The notes below the pieces were generated by a model that saw nothing but the letters and a program-made list of their open reading frames with translations, ran no database searches and had not been told where the DNA came from. The translations under genes were made by a program, and so were the position numbers. Below are positions 26,654 through 35,258 of a stretch of DNA of 64,000 bases, one piece after another. The DNA lies in the NCBI GenBank assembly GCA_031285295.1, contig JAITWK010000042.1:86967-150966 (forward strand), in the 5' to 3' direction. Numbering within the stretch: the stretch's first letter is position 1; each line of letters opens with the position of its first letter. Source of the DNA: Deltaproteobacteria bacterium. GTDB lineage: Bacteria > Desulfobacterota > Desulfovibrionia > Desulfovibrionales > Desulfovibrionaceae.

Positions 26654-27613
26654 CTACAGCCTTTTAATCGTGACTTTTTCCTGCTTGGAGCCGGTGCCAA
26701 GCACCAGCAGCAGTTCCGGAAAAATGCCGTCCACAATAAAAACCCTGTTTTCAATGCGGTAGTTCACCAGAATATTGTCCTGGCTTTTGGCCATCAAAAC
26801 AGGCAGCTCCTGAAGCATTTCCGGAAGCCGGATGTAGGTTTTTTCGTTGTCGCTATAGACCTGAACAGGCTTCCATTTGGCCTTGCCATCAACTTTGTAG
26901 TTAAAATCAAGTTCGGTCAGCGAAACTATGCGGTCGGCGATGACGGCAGTGCTAAAAGTTTCCTGCTTTTGAGCCGCTTCAGCAGCCTGGCGAATCATGG
27001 CCATGCTGTTTTCGCGGTAGATGAAGCCGACATACGGCATGAAATCATCTTTGCGGCTCACGAGCCGTAAGTGATACACGCGCTTGCTGCTGGTAATAAT
27101 CGCAGTGGTGTCAAGGCCGGTGTCCAGCGGCTTAATAAAGACGTGCGGAATGCTGCCTACAGCGGCGCTTTCGACATTCCAACGAGCTGTATCGCCCAAG
27201 AGGACGCTCTGGATGCTTTCATCAGGCTGAAATTCAATATCAACGATGTTGAAAGGCGAGGCGATGATTGTAGGAATGCTGGCGCCATACAAAAAGGCTA
27301 TTTTCCCATTGGAGAGTCGAATCGGCTTGCTTGGCGTCTTGGCCCATTCTTTGGCCATGTTCAGCGCCGCTTCCTCTTCCTTCGTGAGCGGAACCGGAAT
27401 CGGGTTGAAGTAGTTCGGCAGCGGGCGCATCAACGGCGATCTGGACAGTTCTTCAGACAAAGCCTGTTCGTAGATGTCCATTTCGGCGGCTTTGGCTGGA
27501 CGGCAGAGAAGTAGCACCGCGAGTACAGCGACAGCAAAAATAATAACTGGCATAGCTACTAATTCATCCGGCTCGAATGTGTTGAGCAAAAATTTAACAA
27601 ATTTTCCGATCAT
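26654..27613 (-). CDS. trbG: TrbG/VirB9 channel protein
   Basis: The 319-residue outer-membrane core-complex protein has an N-terminal hydrophobic segment (VIIFAVAVLAVLLLCRPAKA) that ends in an AKA signal-peptidase site, although the long charged region before it is unusual. The VirB9 domain shows IASPFNIVDIEFQPDESIQ, then LDTTAIITSSKRVYHLRLVS, and a C-terminal ENRVFIVDGIFPELLLVLG. It sits directly upstream of trbI in the usual order. An alternative start downstream, closer to the hydrophobic segment, cannot be excluded. Confidence 0.92.
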   Translation of the reverse strand: MIGKFVKFLLNTFEPDELVAMPVIIFAVAVLAVLLLCRPAKAAEMDIYEQALSEELSRSPLMRPLPNYFNPIPVPLTKEEEAALNMAKEWAKTPSKPIRLSNGKIAFLYGASIPTIIASPFNIVDIEFQPDESIQSVLLGDTARWNVESAAVGSIPHVFIKPLDTGLDTTAIITSSKRVYHLRLVSRKDDFMPYVGFIYRENSMAMIRQAAEAAQKQETFSTAVIADRIVSLTELDFNYKVDGKAKWKPVQVYSDNEKTYIRLPEMLQELPVLMAKSQDNILVNYRIENRVFIVDGIFPELLLVLGTGSKQEKVTIKRL

Positions 27614-27625
27614 GTTTCCCCCGGA

Positions 27626-27730
27626 CTAATCGCGGTTGCCAAAAAGTATCTTTATAAAAAAGGCAATATTACCCAGCACAGCCGCTGTTCCGCTCATGTA
27701 AAATAAAAAAGTAATCAATTTGGAGAGCAT
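27626..27730 (-). CDS. 34-residue membrane microprotein between trbF and trbG
   Basis: The short frame starts MLSKLITFLFYMSGTAAVLG and is hydrophobic almost throughout, ending in FGNRD. It begins 12 bases after the previous micro-ORF and ends 12 bases before trbG, so the spacing is that of a genuine operon member. GCGAAC upstream is not a strong ribosome-binding site, which lowers certainty. It could be a single-pass membrane peptide of the channel or a fortuitous frame. Confidence 0.45.
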   Translation of the reverse strand: MLSKLITFLFYMSGTAAVLGNIAFFIKILFGNRD

Positions 27731-27741
27731 GTTCGCACCAG

Positions 27742-27816
27742 CTACTGCTTCAGCCAAAAAGCAACGATACCAATGATGATCCACAAAATAATTTCGAGTA
27801 TTGTAGCGGGACGCAT
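27742..27816 (-). CDS. 24-residue membrane microprotein between trbF and trbG
   Basis: The frame starts at an ATG preceded by GGCGGGGGT and encodes MRPATILEIILWIIIGIVAF plus four more residues, essentially one transmembrane helix. It begins 14 bases after the stop of trbF. The gap between trbF and trbG is 216 bases, and this and the following micro-ORF fill nearly all of it, which favours selection for both. Function unknown. Confidence 0.45.
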   Translation of the reverse strand: MRPATILEIILWIIIGIVAFWLKQ

Positions 27817-27829
27817 AAATTACCCCCGC

Positions 27830-28582
27830 CTATTGTTGCTGCAAAAGCTTGTTGAAATACACATCAGCAACGATTACCCCCATCGGGTTAGCCAGAATTT
27901 CAGCTTCCGAAGTCGGCGGATTTATGCCGACGGTCAAAGTGGCTTCATAGCTGGTTTGCTCCATGACTTTGCCCTTGCGATCGCGCACCGACTCAAGCCA
28001 CTCCACGCGCCAGGCGTAGTCAGAAACCTTTTGCGGCAAGCCTTTAAGCTCAACCGAAACCAGTATGGAGCCAGCGCGTTTAAATGGGTTGTTCTGGTTG
28101 AACCAATCCTGAAGCGTGGTTTGGGTTGCGCTGGAAGAAAACGCGATCAGCTTCGTCAGCATCCGGTTTTGCAAATCGGCGTCAGCCGTGACCGAGCGCC
28201 AGTTGATTATGAAATTGCTCAAGTCCGATTGGATAACTTCCTTCGGCACTTCCGAAGGTAAAATGCCTCTGGCCACACCTACGGAGTGCGTATTGCCGAG
28301 AGAATCAACCGAAACCACATATGGAATGGTTTTGTACTGCATGGCCTGAATGACGTTGCCGCTGATGGAAATCAGACTGATAAGCAGCAACAGCCAGGCC
28401 GTAGAGCGCCAAGTAGAGGCTTGGGCGATATAATCGCCGTGGCGCTCCAACCATTCCTGTTTCGCGTTCAGGAATGGATTGCCGCTTGCCTGGTTCACCG
28501 GAGCCGCTACAGCGACTAATTCATTGGAGATTCCGGCTTTTTGGGATTTTTCCCGGCCAAAAAGTTTTTTAAAGACGCTCAT
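27830..28582 (-). CDS. trbF: TrbF/VirB8 inner-membrane channel protein
   Basis: The 250-residue protein has a cytoplasmic N-terminus, one membrane helix (TAWLLLLISLISISGNVIQA, about 61-80) and the VirB8 periplasmic domain, with IPYVVSVDSLGNTHSVG, an NFIINWRSVTADADLQ segment, DYAWRVEWLESVRDRKGK, and NPMGVIVADVYFNKLL at the end. VirB8 proteins nucleate the inner-membrane part of the channel. It follows trbL by 12 bases. Confidence 0.93.
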   Translation of the reverse strand: MSVFKKLFGREKSQKAGISNELVAVAAPVNQASGNPFLNAKQEWLERHGDYIAQASTWRSTAWLLLLISLISISGNVIQAMQYKTIPYVVSVDSLGNTHSVGVARGILPSEVPKEVIQSDLSNFIINWRSVTADADLQNRMLTKLIAFSSSATQTTLQDWFNQNNPFKRAGSILVSVELKGLPQKVSDYAWRVEWLESVRDRKGKVMEQTSYEATLTVGINPPTSEAEILANPMGVIVADVYFNKLLQQQ

Positions 28583-28594
28583 GCTCTACCTTCT

Positions 28595-29821
28595 TTAATT
28601 TTGCTTTTGCGCTTCTTTCATTTGGTCAAGCTTGCTGCCCATGCGCCTATTCATCGAAATGCGTCCGGTATCTTCCATAGCCAGCTTTCTGGCGTCCCGC
28701 AGATTTTTCACTGTGCCGCCTACAGTGCCGAGTACGCCGCTGGCTCCACCATCTCTGGCCGCTTGTGCGGCAGAAGCCACGTTTTTGATCATGCCGGGAG
28801 TGTTCGCGCCAGCGGCAGCCGCAGCTATCCCCGCGCCAGCGGCCAGACCGCCGACTTGCGTTATGGTTTGGGTCATGTGATGGCCGGTGCTTACATGTGC
28901 GCCCTGGATGATCCCGGCCACAACGTCAGGCAGAGCCTTGGTCAGGGCCAGCAGGATCAGCGCGATGACGAGCAAAGCGCCCAAGTCTCTATAGGTGAGT
29001 TCTACTGGTATAATTATCAGGTCTTGAATGAAGGAAAATCCCAAGCCAAGCACCACATAGAGGACGTAAAGCTTGAAGCCGACCGAAATGACGTAACGCA
29101 GCAGGTTGGTAGCGTATTCACGAAAAAAGGAGCAGCCGCCAAAGCCCAGCAGAATAAAACTGGCCCCGACCGCTACAAAAGCCTCGCATTTTACGTAAAC
29201 AATTTGTATGGTTATCAGCGCGAAGCAAATCAGAATTGCCAAACCGCCAAGGAAAAAACCAAGAGAATTGACCGGACTCCATAGTGATATTTTGTCCATT
29301 ATTGCACTGAATACTTCAAACCCTTTATCCAAAGGATTCATAACAATTTCTTTAGAATTATACTCTGGCCCCAAAGCGCCAGTAAAATCAGTCAGGCCGA
29401 TCATGATTGCTTTTGACCATTCAGCGTAGTTGACGATGCAGACCAAAATGAGGCCACCGCTTACAGCGGCCATAACCAAGCCGCCCATGATATCTTCCAA
29501 GGCTTCGCGTTTGATCACGGCTGTAAGGCCGAGCATCACAATCTCCAGGGTGAAGAATATAACGAATAGGCTTTGTACAGAGTTTTCGAGTTTACCGGCC
29601 CATGCTTGAGAACGAGTAAAAAATTCATTGACTACATCTGTAATAATAGATGTATTATGTGCCGTGACTGCTTCAGCAGTGACTCTTTCATCGCCTGCAT
29701 TGTAAAATTGCGGTGCAGCAGATGAAATTTGACTGCTTAAAAGCAAATATGATAAAATAATAACACTCACAATCACAAGGAAAGTTATTATGTTAAAACG
29801 ATTTTTTATTTTAATGTTCAT
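28595..29821 (-). CDS. trbL: TrbL/VirB6 polytopic channel protein
   Basis: The 408-residue protein has an N-terminal hydrophobic segment, then five or more membrane helices (LFVIFFTLEIVMLGLTAVI, GGLVMAAVSGGLILVCIVNY, LGFFLGGLAILICFALITIQ, CEAFVAVGASFILLGFGG, YVISVGFKLYVLYVVLGLG, LGALLVIALILLALTKALPD). A Gly/Ala-rich region (about 314-345) and a charged tail follow. This is the TrbL layout. Its ATG at 29821 lies inside the divergent lipoprotein gene at 29790, giving a 32-base overlap of the two 5' ends. GAGAAAG precedes the start. Confidence 0.9.
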   Translation of the reverse strand: MNIKIKNRFNIITFLVIVSVIILSYLLLSSQISSAAPQFYNAGDERVTAEAVTAHNTSIITDVVNEFFTRSQAWAGKLENSVQSLFVIFFTLEIVMLGLTAVIKREALEDIMGGLVMAAVSGGLILVCIVNYAEWSKAIMIGLTDFTGALGPEYNSKEIVMNPLDKGFEVFSAIMDKISLWSPVNSLGFFLGGLAILICFALITIQIVYVKCEAFVAVGASFILLGFGGCSFFREYATNLLRYVISVGFKLYVLYVVLGLGFSFIQDLIIIPVELTYRDLGALLVIALILLALTKALPDVVAGIIQGAHVSTGHHMTQTITQVGGLAAGAGIAAAAAGANTPGMIKNVASAAQAARDGGASGVLGTVGGTVKNLRDARKLAMEDTGRISMNRRMGSKLDQMKEAQKQN

Positions 29822-29975
29822 TGCAACTTTCTCTATATCTATTATTGGTTGTAAAGATGAAGAAGAACTTAAATATAAACAAGAAAAACCAACAGTTGAA
29901 GAATTGAAAGAAAAATACGGATATAAACCTAAACCAGGCGATCTTCATGTTGATGAGGTTAAATCTCCATTTTAA
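29790..29975 (+). CDS. Small lipoprotein in the trbK position, opposite strand
   Basis: The 61-residue protein has a lipoprotein signal (MLKRFFILMFIATFSISIIG then Cys21; lipobox IIGC) and a short charged mature part with EELKEKYGYKPKPGDLH. AAGGAAAG sits five bases before the ATG. It is AT-rich compared with its neighbours. In RP4 the entry-exclusion lipoprotein TrbK lies between trbJ and trbL. This gene has that exact place and type but is transcribed against the operon, overlapping trbL by 32 bases at its 5' end and trbJ by 4 at its 3' end. Entry exclusion is therefore a reasonable guess. Confidence 0.7.
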   Translation: MLKRFFILMFIATFSISIIGCKDEEELKYKQEKPTVEELKEKYGYKPKPGDLHVDEVKSPF

Positions 29976-30796
29976 AATGGATTTTGTATTTTTCCTTCGT
30001 AGTCAAAATTAAAATCACCACTAGTAGCCTTTTCCCATTCGGATTTGTCAAATTGCTCTTGCTTTTGTTTGTTCGCAGTCACAATCGACTCATGCTGCAT
30101 TTGCATGGCTGACAGACTTTTTAAATCCTGTATTTCGCTAATCATCATGCTGCTCATAGCGTTTGATGCTTGCTGGATTTCCGTTTCGTTTTGCGTACTC
30201 AGGAGGCGTTGCACATGATCGCGCAACGCCCCCTGATTTTTTGAGAGCGATTGCAACTGTCCGGCAGACATCTTGAAGGTAGCTTCAGCCACTTTATCCA
30301 GCTCGATAGAACGGCGTTGCCAGTCTTCCTGAATGGCATTGGGGTTTCTGTCATAAACTCCATTTGGGGTTTCGCCATTCGCCAGGCCATACATGACGTT
30401 GAAATCCGGGTAAGCAGAGCGGTAAATGTCCACCAGGGCGCTCATGTCGCCGCGATGGGCGTTCACGTCTGTCAATCGCTGGCCAAGCTCCGTAAAATGA
30501 TTGGTGTACTTGTCCACCATATCGCCGGGGAGTGTGGCTAGGCGCTTCAGTTCCGATTGGGCCATAAAAACTTGCTGCTCCGTCTGGATGATCAGCTCTT
30601 CATACTGGCGGATCGTGGTTGTCAGCTCGTTAAACATCGTGATGCTATCCAGCATCTGCTGAACTACCGTTGAGCAGTTCGTACAGGTAACAGGCACCCC
30701 GGCCAGGGCTGGCCCCGTCCAAAGGGAAGTCAGCAGCACCAGGCCGCAGGACATGGCCAGAAGATTCAATTTGACAATTTGCAGTGTTCTGAACAT
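29972..30796 (-). CDS. trbJ: TrbJ/VirB5 minor pilus protein
   Basis: The 274-residue exported protein has a signal peptide (LAMSCGLVLLTSLWTGPALA) and the mature N-terminus GVPVTCTNCSTVVQQMLDSI, typical of TrbJ with its conserved Cys pair. The rest is mostly helical: a coiled-coil segment (TTTIRQYEELIIQTEQQVFM), the LGQRLTDVNAHRGDM region, and LQSLSKNQGALRDHVQRLLS. VirB5-type proteins sit at the tip of the conjugative pilus. It is the first gene after the hairpin at 30835-30867. Confidence 0.9.
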   Translation of the reverse strand: MFRTLQIVKLNLLAMSCGLVLLTSLWTGPALAGVPVTCTNCSTVVQQMLDSITMFNELTTTIRQYEELIIQTEQQVFMAQSELKRLATLPGDMVDKYTNHFTELGQRLTDVNAHRGDMSALVDIYRSAYPDFNVMYGLANGETPNGVYDRNPNAIQEDWQRRSIELDKVAEATFKMSAGQLQSLSKNQGALRDHVQRLLSTQNETEIQQASNAMSSMMISEIQDLKSLSAMQMQHESIVTANKQKQEQFDKSEWEKATSGDFNFDYEGKIQNPF

Positions 30797-30834
30797 ATAA
30801 TTTCCCCAGTGTTAGAGGTGGTTTTACAGTCTTA

Positions 30835-30867
30835 AAAGTCCCCGGCGTTTCCGCGCTGGGGCTTTTA
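30835..30867. terminator. Hairpin upstream of trbJ, possible bidirectional terminator
   Basis: AAAAG and CCCCGGCG pair with CGCGCTGGGG and CTTTT around a short loop, with flanking A and T on both sides. It lies 39 bases before trbJ on the minus strand and could end transcripts from the trbE side or act in the trbJ leader. The surrounding 30797-31025 gap also holds one copy of a 40-bp repeat and no other supported gene. Confidence 0.5.
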
Positions 30868-30950
30868 GCTTTCCCCAGCCTGAGAATTTTTATCTAAATA
30901 AAATTTATACATTTTCATTTTGATACTACCCCCTTTGGTAGCCATGCTTA

Positions 30951-30990
30951 AAGTTGACTCAGACCTTGCTCACCAGCGCCAAGGCGGTTA
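30951..30990 (+). repeat. 40-bp repeat, copy 1
   Basis: The 40 bases from AAGTTGACTCAG to GGCGGTTA recur at 38460-38498 with four substitutions and one missing base. Both copies contain a small dyad, CGCC-NN-GGCG. This copy lies just upstream of the gene at 31026 and may be an operator; the function is unknown. Confidence 0.6.
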
Positions 30991-31025
30991 TTTTTGGTGG
31001 AAAGTACACAAAAATGGAGGCGCAA

Positions 31026-31661
31026 ATGGCCCTGCCCTATCCCCTCAGAGGAAGAGACGCCAAAGAAAGATTTTGCAGGGAATATACGATCCGCTGCATC
31101 AGGCATGGGGTATTGCTGCCTGGAGATTCGGCACGCTGTTGCTGTGGAAACCCGATCCAGCAGGAGTTTTTCCAGTTTGCATATGCTCCTAGCAAAACCT
31201 TCTTGGCTGGAGCGAACTGTGGCCGCGAGCTTATTGAAATAGCCAAACTCGCCACACCAACACTGGTTGATCCTTTTGGATTGCTCCCTCAAGCCGCCAA
31301 GAAGACCACAACTGGAGCGGGAGCATCTGGAACCGGGGAGTCGCGTATTCCGCAAATCAACGTGGAGATGGCTTATGCACTTGATATGCTTCTTGAGATT
31401 TGGGACAATAAAGACGGATATTTGAAAAGTATGTCTGAAAAACTGAACCATTACCCTCAAATAACAATCTACGATAATTTTATTTTGTCGCTCAACAAGG
31501 GGGTTCGTTCCACTATAGAAAGGCGTAAAAATCTGTCTAATTTGCGACAAATTTACGCCAGTTTGCCACGTTTTAAAAAAAAGGGATTGAGTATGCGAAA
31601 TATACATTTTCCTAACCTCGAAAAACGGCTGTCTGCACTTGGAGAAGTGAGTTTGCTTTAA
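31026..31661 (+). CDS. Hypothetical Cys-rich protein of the ICE
   Basis: The 211-residue product is started at ATG 31026, five bases after GGAGG; two longer starts lack such a site. The N-terminal 70 residues contain CREYTIRCIRHGVLLPGDS, ARCCCGNPIQQEFFQF and a later NCGREL, enough cysteines for a metal-binding knuckle. A short Gly/Thr-rich linker leads to a helical C-terminal half with many Arg/Lys. It is one of the few plus-strand genes inside the tra/trb block. Its stop overlaps that of the convergent neighbour in a TTTAAA. No family is recognised; it may be cargo or a regulator. Confidence 0.65.
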   Translation: MALPYPLRGRDAKERFCREYTIRCIRHGVLLPGDSARCCCGNPIQQEFFQFAYAPSKTFLAGANCGRELIEIAKLATPTLVDPFGLLPQAAKKTTTGAGASGTGESRIPQINVEMAYALDMLLEIWDNKDGYLKSMSEKLNHYPQITIYDNFILSLNKGVRSTIERRKNLSNLRQIYASLPRFKKKGLSMRNIHFPNLEKRLSALGEVSLL

Positions 31662-32212
31662 ATATTTTCAAACGGATAAAGTTCATCAAGGGAGCAGCAA
31701 CTGCCTCGTTCGCGAATATCAGCTAATACTTCAGCAGATATTCCGAGTTTTGCTATAAGTTCTGCATCGGTGTTCAAGTCTTCAATTTTTTTTATTTTAT
31801 CCAATCTTATTTCAACCGATTCTCGCAACATTTCTCTAACAAACTCTGGTACAATATTTTCTTTAACTATTTTTCTTTTCTCTTCTATTGCATGAATATC
31901 TATATCAGTTCGACCAGTTGGAAGTATTTTAAAAAACAGATAATCTTGCTCTTCATCATGAATAGCATCCCACAATGCATGAGTGGCCGGACAAATATAA
32001 AGCTCATCCCAATAGTCTGAATAATAATCCTCCAGAAAAGTATTCATTTCCTGCATGGTTGTAGCGCATGACATGAAGAATGGTCCCCACGGAATACGGC
32101 GGGCATCGCTATAGAAATAAAAATCCGGCACAGCATTTTCCAATGCTTCTTGCATATCTGCCGTTTGGCATATGGAACCGTCCGCTTTGACATAAGAAAT
32201 ACTCAGTTTCAT
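31658..32212 (-). CDS. Hypothetical protein coupled to trbE
   Basis: The 184-residue protein starts at ATG 32212, overlapping the trbE stop by four bases. Features are an aromatic, acidic middle (NTFLEDYYSDYWDELYICPA), a helical basic region, and a C-terminal tail with KLGISAEVLADIRERG. The same tail type (KLGISAEKLAEIRASKG) ends the unrelated protein at 38756. There is no membrane segment or catalytic motif that I recognise. It is the last gene of the trbB-trbE operon. Confidence 0.65.
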   Translation of the reverse strand: MKLSISYVKADGSICQTADMQEALENAVPDFYFYSDARRIPWGPFFMSCATTMQEMNTFLEDYYSDYWDELYICPATHALWDAIHDEEQDYLFFKILPTGRTDIDIHAIEEKRKIVKENIVPEFVREMLRESVEIRLDKIKKIEDLNTDAELIAKLGISAEVLADIRERGSCCSLDELYPFENI

Positions 32213-34662
32213 GCCAGTTCCTCCCTGATCCCGGTCTGGCTGGCCAGCCATTCAGAGCGCCATGTCTTCGGGTACTCGCTCATCAGGCGATGCACTTCGG
32301 CCTGGTGCTCTTTGCTGGAGCGTCCGATAAAGGCCAAAGTTTTCTGACCAAGCTGCAAATTGACCAGGCGGCACCCTTCCCAACTTTTGATGTAATATTC
32401 GCGCTTGGGCCTCGCCCTGGCGATAATTTGGAGTTCGGTTTCGTTCAGACCTTGCTTCAGGTAAATTTTCCGGATCGTCTCGTTATTGGTGGCTTCATGG
32501 TTCGGCAGATAGATTTTTGTCGGGCAGGACTCGATAATCACATCCATAATTTCACTTTTGACGGCGTCCGTGAGCTGCTGCGTGGCCATGACCACGATGC
32601 AGTTTTTTGAGCGCATCATTTTAAGCCAGGAGTTGATTTTCTTTTGAAAAATTGGATGGCCAAGCGTCACCGAAGCTTCGTCAATAAAGATAACCGTGGG
32701 GTGGCCCAGGAGACTGTTTTCAATGCGGTGGAACAGGTAGAGGATGACCGGCAGAATGTTTTTCTCGCCCAGGGCCATCAACTCTTCCAGCTCGAACACG
32801 GTAAAATCGGAAAGCGTCAAGCCGTCCTCGCTGGCATCAAGCAAATTGCCCATCGAGCCGTCTCTGGTGTAATGGCGCAAAGCATCAGCCAACTCAGAAT
32901 CTTTTGGCTTCACAAGGTTTAAAAGGTGGAGCAGGGCGCGGTGTTCTGGCGGCTGGGTAGCCAGAAGCTTCATGCTATCGGTCAGCGCCATTCTTTGCTT
33001 TGGAGTGATTTGTTTTTCTGATTGCAGATAGATCAGGTTTTCCACCCACTCGATCGCCCAGGTCAGTTCAGCAGCGGATTTATCCACATCACGAAGAGGC
33101 GCGAAAGCAAGCTTGCTGCCTGACCTACCTATGTCAAAATGCTTGCCGCCAGCGGCGTGGCAAGTAATTTCCATGGAGTTTTTGACGTCAAAGGCGAAAA
33201 TTGAGGCATTTTGATAGCGTCTGAACTGCATGGCCATGAGAGTCAGCAAAGCCGATTTGCCGCTGCCTGTGGTGCCGACGATGAACATATGGCCAAGATC
33301 GCCGACATGCGGATTGAAATAAAACTGGCTGTTGCCGTCTGTGACCAGCACGGCCAGACAAGGTGACTTGGCCGGATAAAGCGGGTTGGGGTTGAGTGTG
33401 CGGCCATGCCAAATGGTGGCCAGCGGCAGCAGATGGCTTAAATTGTAAGTGTGGACGAGCGGACGGCGGACATTGGCAAAACCGTTGCCGGGGTGTGTTC
33501 CGAGCCAGGCTTCCAGGGTATTGATCGACTCAACCCGGCAAGGGAAGCCTAGTGTCTGGAATACTTTTGCAACTTCCCGCGTGGAGTCTTCCAAAACGCT
33601 CAGATCTGGATTGGTCAGAATCACCGTAGAAGTCAGATAGCCGAAAGCCACATCATCACTTTCAAGTTCCGCTCTGGCTTCTTTGGCGTCAGCTACCATC
33701 TGAAAGGCATGTTCATTTACCTTCGGGTTTTTTGATGGAAAAATGCGGTTTAGAAAGGAAACTGTTTTTTGATTCCAGGCGTTCTGGTAGCTATCCAGCT
33801 CCTTGTCCGCCGTTCTTTTGTCCAGAAAGATAAAGCGAGTACAAAAGCTGAACTCCAAAGGTAAATGCTCAAGTTTTTCCAGCATGGCCGGATAACTGGC
33901 GTTCGGTAGCCCATCTATGCTTAGAGCTGCTATGTATTTATCGCCGATCCTTGGTGTAAGGCCACCATACAAATTTTGCGAAGGCAAAAGCGCATCAAGA
34001 TACATGGGGCAATCAGGCAGTTTAATAGGCTGATAAATGCCGGTAATCAGAGCGTGGATTACGCTTAAAAGGTCGCTGTACTTTACAGGCGTGACGTTGT
34101 CATAACGATCTTTTTCATGGAGTGTATACGTTCCCAGCCTTTCGAGGTTTAGAACGCTGGAAAATTTATCCTCAAAATTACGCAGGCTAGTCTCAAAATA
34201 TTTGAGCGTTTCTTCCAGATTTTGCTCACGCGCGGAACCGCTGGCATGGGCGATCAGCTTTTCTGCGTTGTAGTTAGGCAGGAAGGTCAGGCAGAGATAT
34301 TGATCCGTGTTAAAACAGGTTTTTCCCTGAAAAAATTCCCGCCGCTCTTCGTCAATCATTTTGGAAATCGGATCAGGAAAATGGCTTGCTTCTCTGGCCG
34401 GATAAAAGGTGTTTTCTGTTCTATTTGCGTAAACATGTGCCATCCAGCCATCACCAAAGCTCAACAGGCCGGAGTTCACCATTTCCGCCATATTGTTCAA
34501 TTCCGCATTGGTGGAGGAGGCTGTATCATTGCCTATGTACTGGTACATGGTCAAAAACGAGCCATCTTTATTGCAAATGACCGTATCGGAAACCATGCGG
34601 CCATAAACCAGCAGATCAGCCAGGCCTTTTATGTTTTTGCGGAATGTTTTAAGCTTGAGCAT
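32209..34662 (-). CDS. trbE: TrbE/VirB4 channel ATPase
   Basis: The 817-residue ATPase powers pilus biogenesis and DNA transfer. The start at ATG 34662 has GGAAA upstream. The N-terminal CagE_TrbE domain (about 60-400) precedes the motor: Walker A in MFIVGTTGSGKSALLTLM, Walker B in PTVIFIDEASVTLGHP, a motif with VVMATQQLTDAV, and a conserved RPKREYYIKSWEG near the C-terminus. It is complete. It lies three genes downstream of trbB and is followed by a coupled unknown gene. Confidence 0.95.
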   Translation of the reverse strand: MLKLKTFRKNIKGLADLLVYGRMVSDTVICNKDGSFLTMYQYIGNDTASSTNAELNNMAEMVNSGLLSFGDGWMAHVYANRTENTFYPAREASHFPDPISKMIDEERREFFQGKTCFNTDQYLCLTFLPNYNAEKLIAHASGSAREQNLEETLKYFETSLRNFEDKFSSVLNLERLGTYTLHEKDRYDNVTPVKYSDLLSVIHALITGIYQPIKLPDCPMYLDALLPSQNLYGGLTPRIGDKYIAALSIDGLPNASYPAMLEKLEHLPLEFSFCTRFIFLDKRTADKELDSYQNAWNQKTVSFLNRIFPSKNPKVNEHAFQMVADAKEARAELESDDVAFGYLTSTVILTNPDLSVLEDSTREVAKVFQTLGFPCRVESINTLEAWLGTHPGNGFANVRRPLVHTYNLSHLLPLATIWHGRTLNPNPLYPAKSPCLAVLVTDGNSQFYFNPHVGDLGHMFIVGTTGSGKSALLTLMAMQFRRYQNASIFAFDVKNSMEITCHAAGGKHFDIGRSGSKLAFAPLRDVDKSAAELTWAIEWVENLIYLQSEKQITPKQRMALTDSMKLLATQPPEHRALLHLLNLVKPKDSELADALRHYTRDGSMGNLLDASEDGLTLSDFTVFELEELMALGEKNILPVILYLFHRIENSLLGHPTVIFIDEASVTLGHPIFQKKINSWLKMMRSKNCIVVMATQQLTDAVKSEIMDVIIESCPTKIYLPNHEATNNETIRKIYLKQGLNETELQIIARARPKREYYIKSWEGCRLVNLQLGQKTLAFIGRSSKEHQAEVHRLMSEYPKTWRSEWLASQTGIREELA

Positions 34663-34706
34663 AATATTTTCCAATTGGTACAAATCATTTAAAACAGGAG
34701 CTAAAA

Positions 34707-34928
34707 ATGGAAGAACTTAAACAACTATTGATTGAACAAAATAAATTGTTATGTGAGCAAAATATGATCCTAAAAACTGCATCTAAAAACATGCTCTATG
34801 AACTTATTGCAATAAAACTACATACTGATCCGCTCTATAAAATGACACTCTTTGATGCAAAAAAATATGAAAACCTTAAAGCAATGAATCAAAAACTTTT
34901 TGAGCGGACTGAAATATCAAAATTGTAA
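34707..34928 (+). CDS. Small coiled-coil protein
   Basis: The 73-residue protein begins MEELKQLLIEQNKLLCEQNM, a Leu/Gln/Glu-rich coiled coil, followed by a helical Lys-rich half. ACAGGAGC lies eight bases before the ATG. It is divergent from trbE (gap 44 bases) and convergent with trbD (stops 3 bases apart), and AT-rich, resembling the lipoprotein at 29790 in being a small antisense-oriented insertion into the trb cluster. Function unknown. Confidence 0.6.
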   Translation: MEELKQLLIEQNKLLCEQNMILKTASKNMLYELIAIKLHTDPLYKMTLFDAKKYENLKAMNQKLFERTEISKL

Positions 34929-34931
34929 CCT

Positions 34932-35258
34932 CTAATCCCAACGTACTATTTGTTTTTTGCTGACTGTCTTCTGCCAAATATTCGTTTTAGCCGGGTAATA
35001 CGGCTGGTACTTGATGAAACGCAGCCAACTACGCACCAGCAGCGGATCTTTTTTTGCCGCCGCACGTAAGAAAAAACTTGCGATAAACCAAAACGCCACG
35101 CCAAGAATCAGCACCACCGCGCTAAAAGAGGAAAGCACAAAGGCCGTAGGAATGAGAGCCGCAATCAAAATCGGCTCTCTTTCCGCGCCAAAAAACAGGT
35201 TCGGCTTGTGCAATGAGCGGTGAATGGCAATGCTTTGCAGTTCCACCATTTTAGCCAA
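34932..35258 (-). CDS. trbD: TrbD/VirB3 channel protein
   Basis: The 108-residue protein has the VirB3 pattern: IAIHRSLHKPNLFFGAERE at the N-terminus, then a hydrophobic hairpin of two helices (PILIAALIPTAFVLSSFSAV and LILGVAFWFIASFFLRAAAK), then a conserved DPLLVRSWLRFIKYQPYYPA. It works with VirB4 at the inner membrane. Its start overlaps the end of trbC by eight bases. Confidence 0.92.
   Translation of the reverse strand: MAKMVELQSIAIHRSLHKPNLFFGAEREPILIAALIPTAFVLSSFSAVVLILGVAFWFIASFFLRAAAKKDPLLVRSWLRFIKYQPYYPAKTNIWQKTVSKKQIVRWD

Noticed and set aside
30954..31025. Longer start for the gene at 31026
   Set aside because: The upstream ATG has no ribosome-binding site and the added codons run through the 40-bp repeat, whereas GGAGG precedes 31026.
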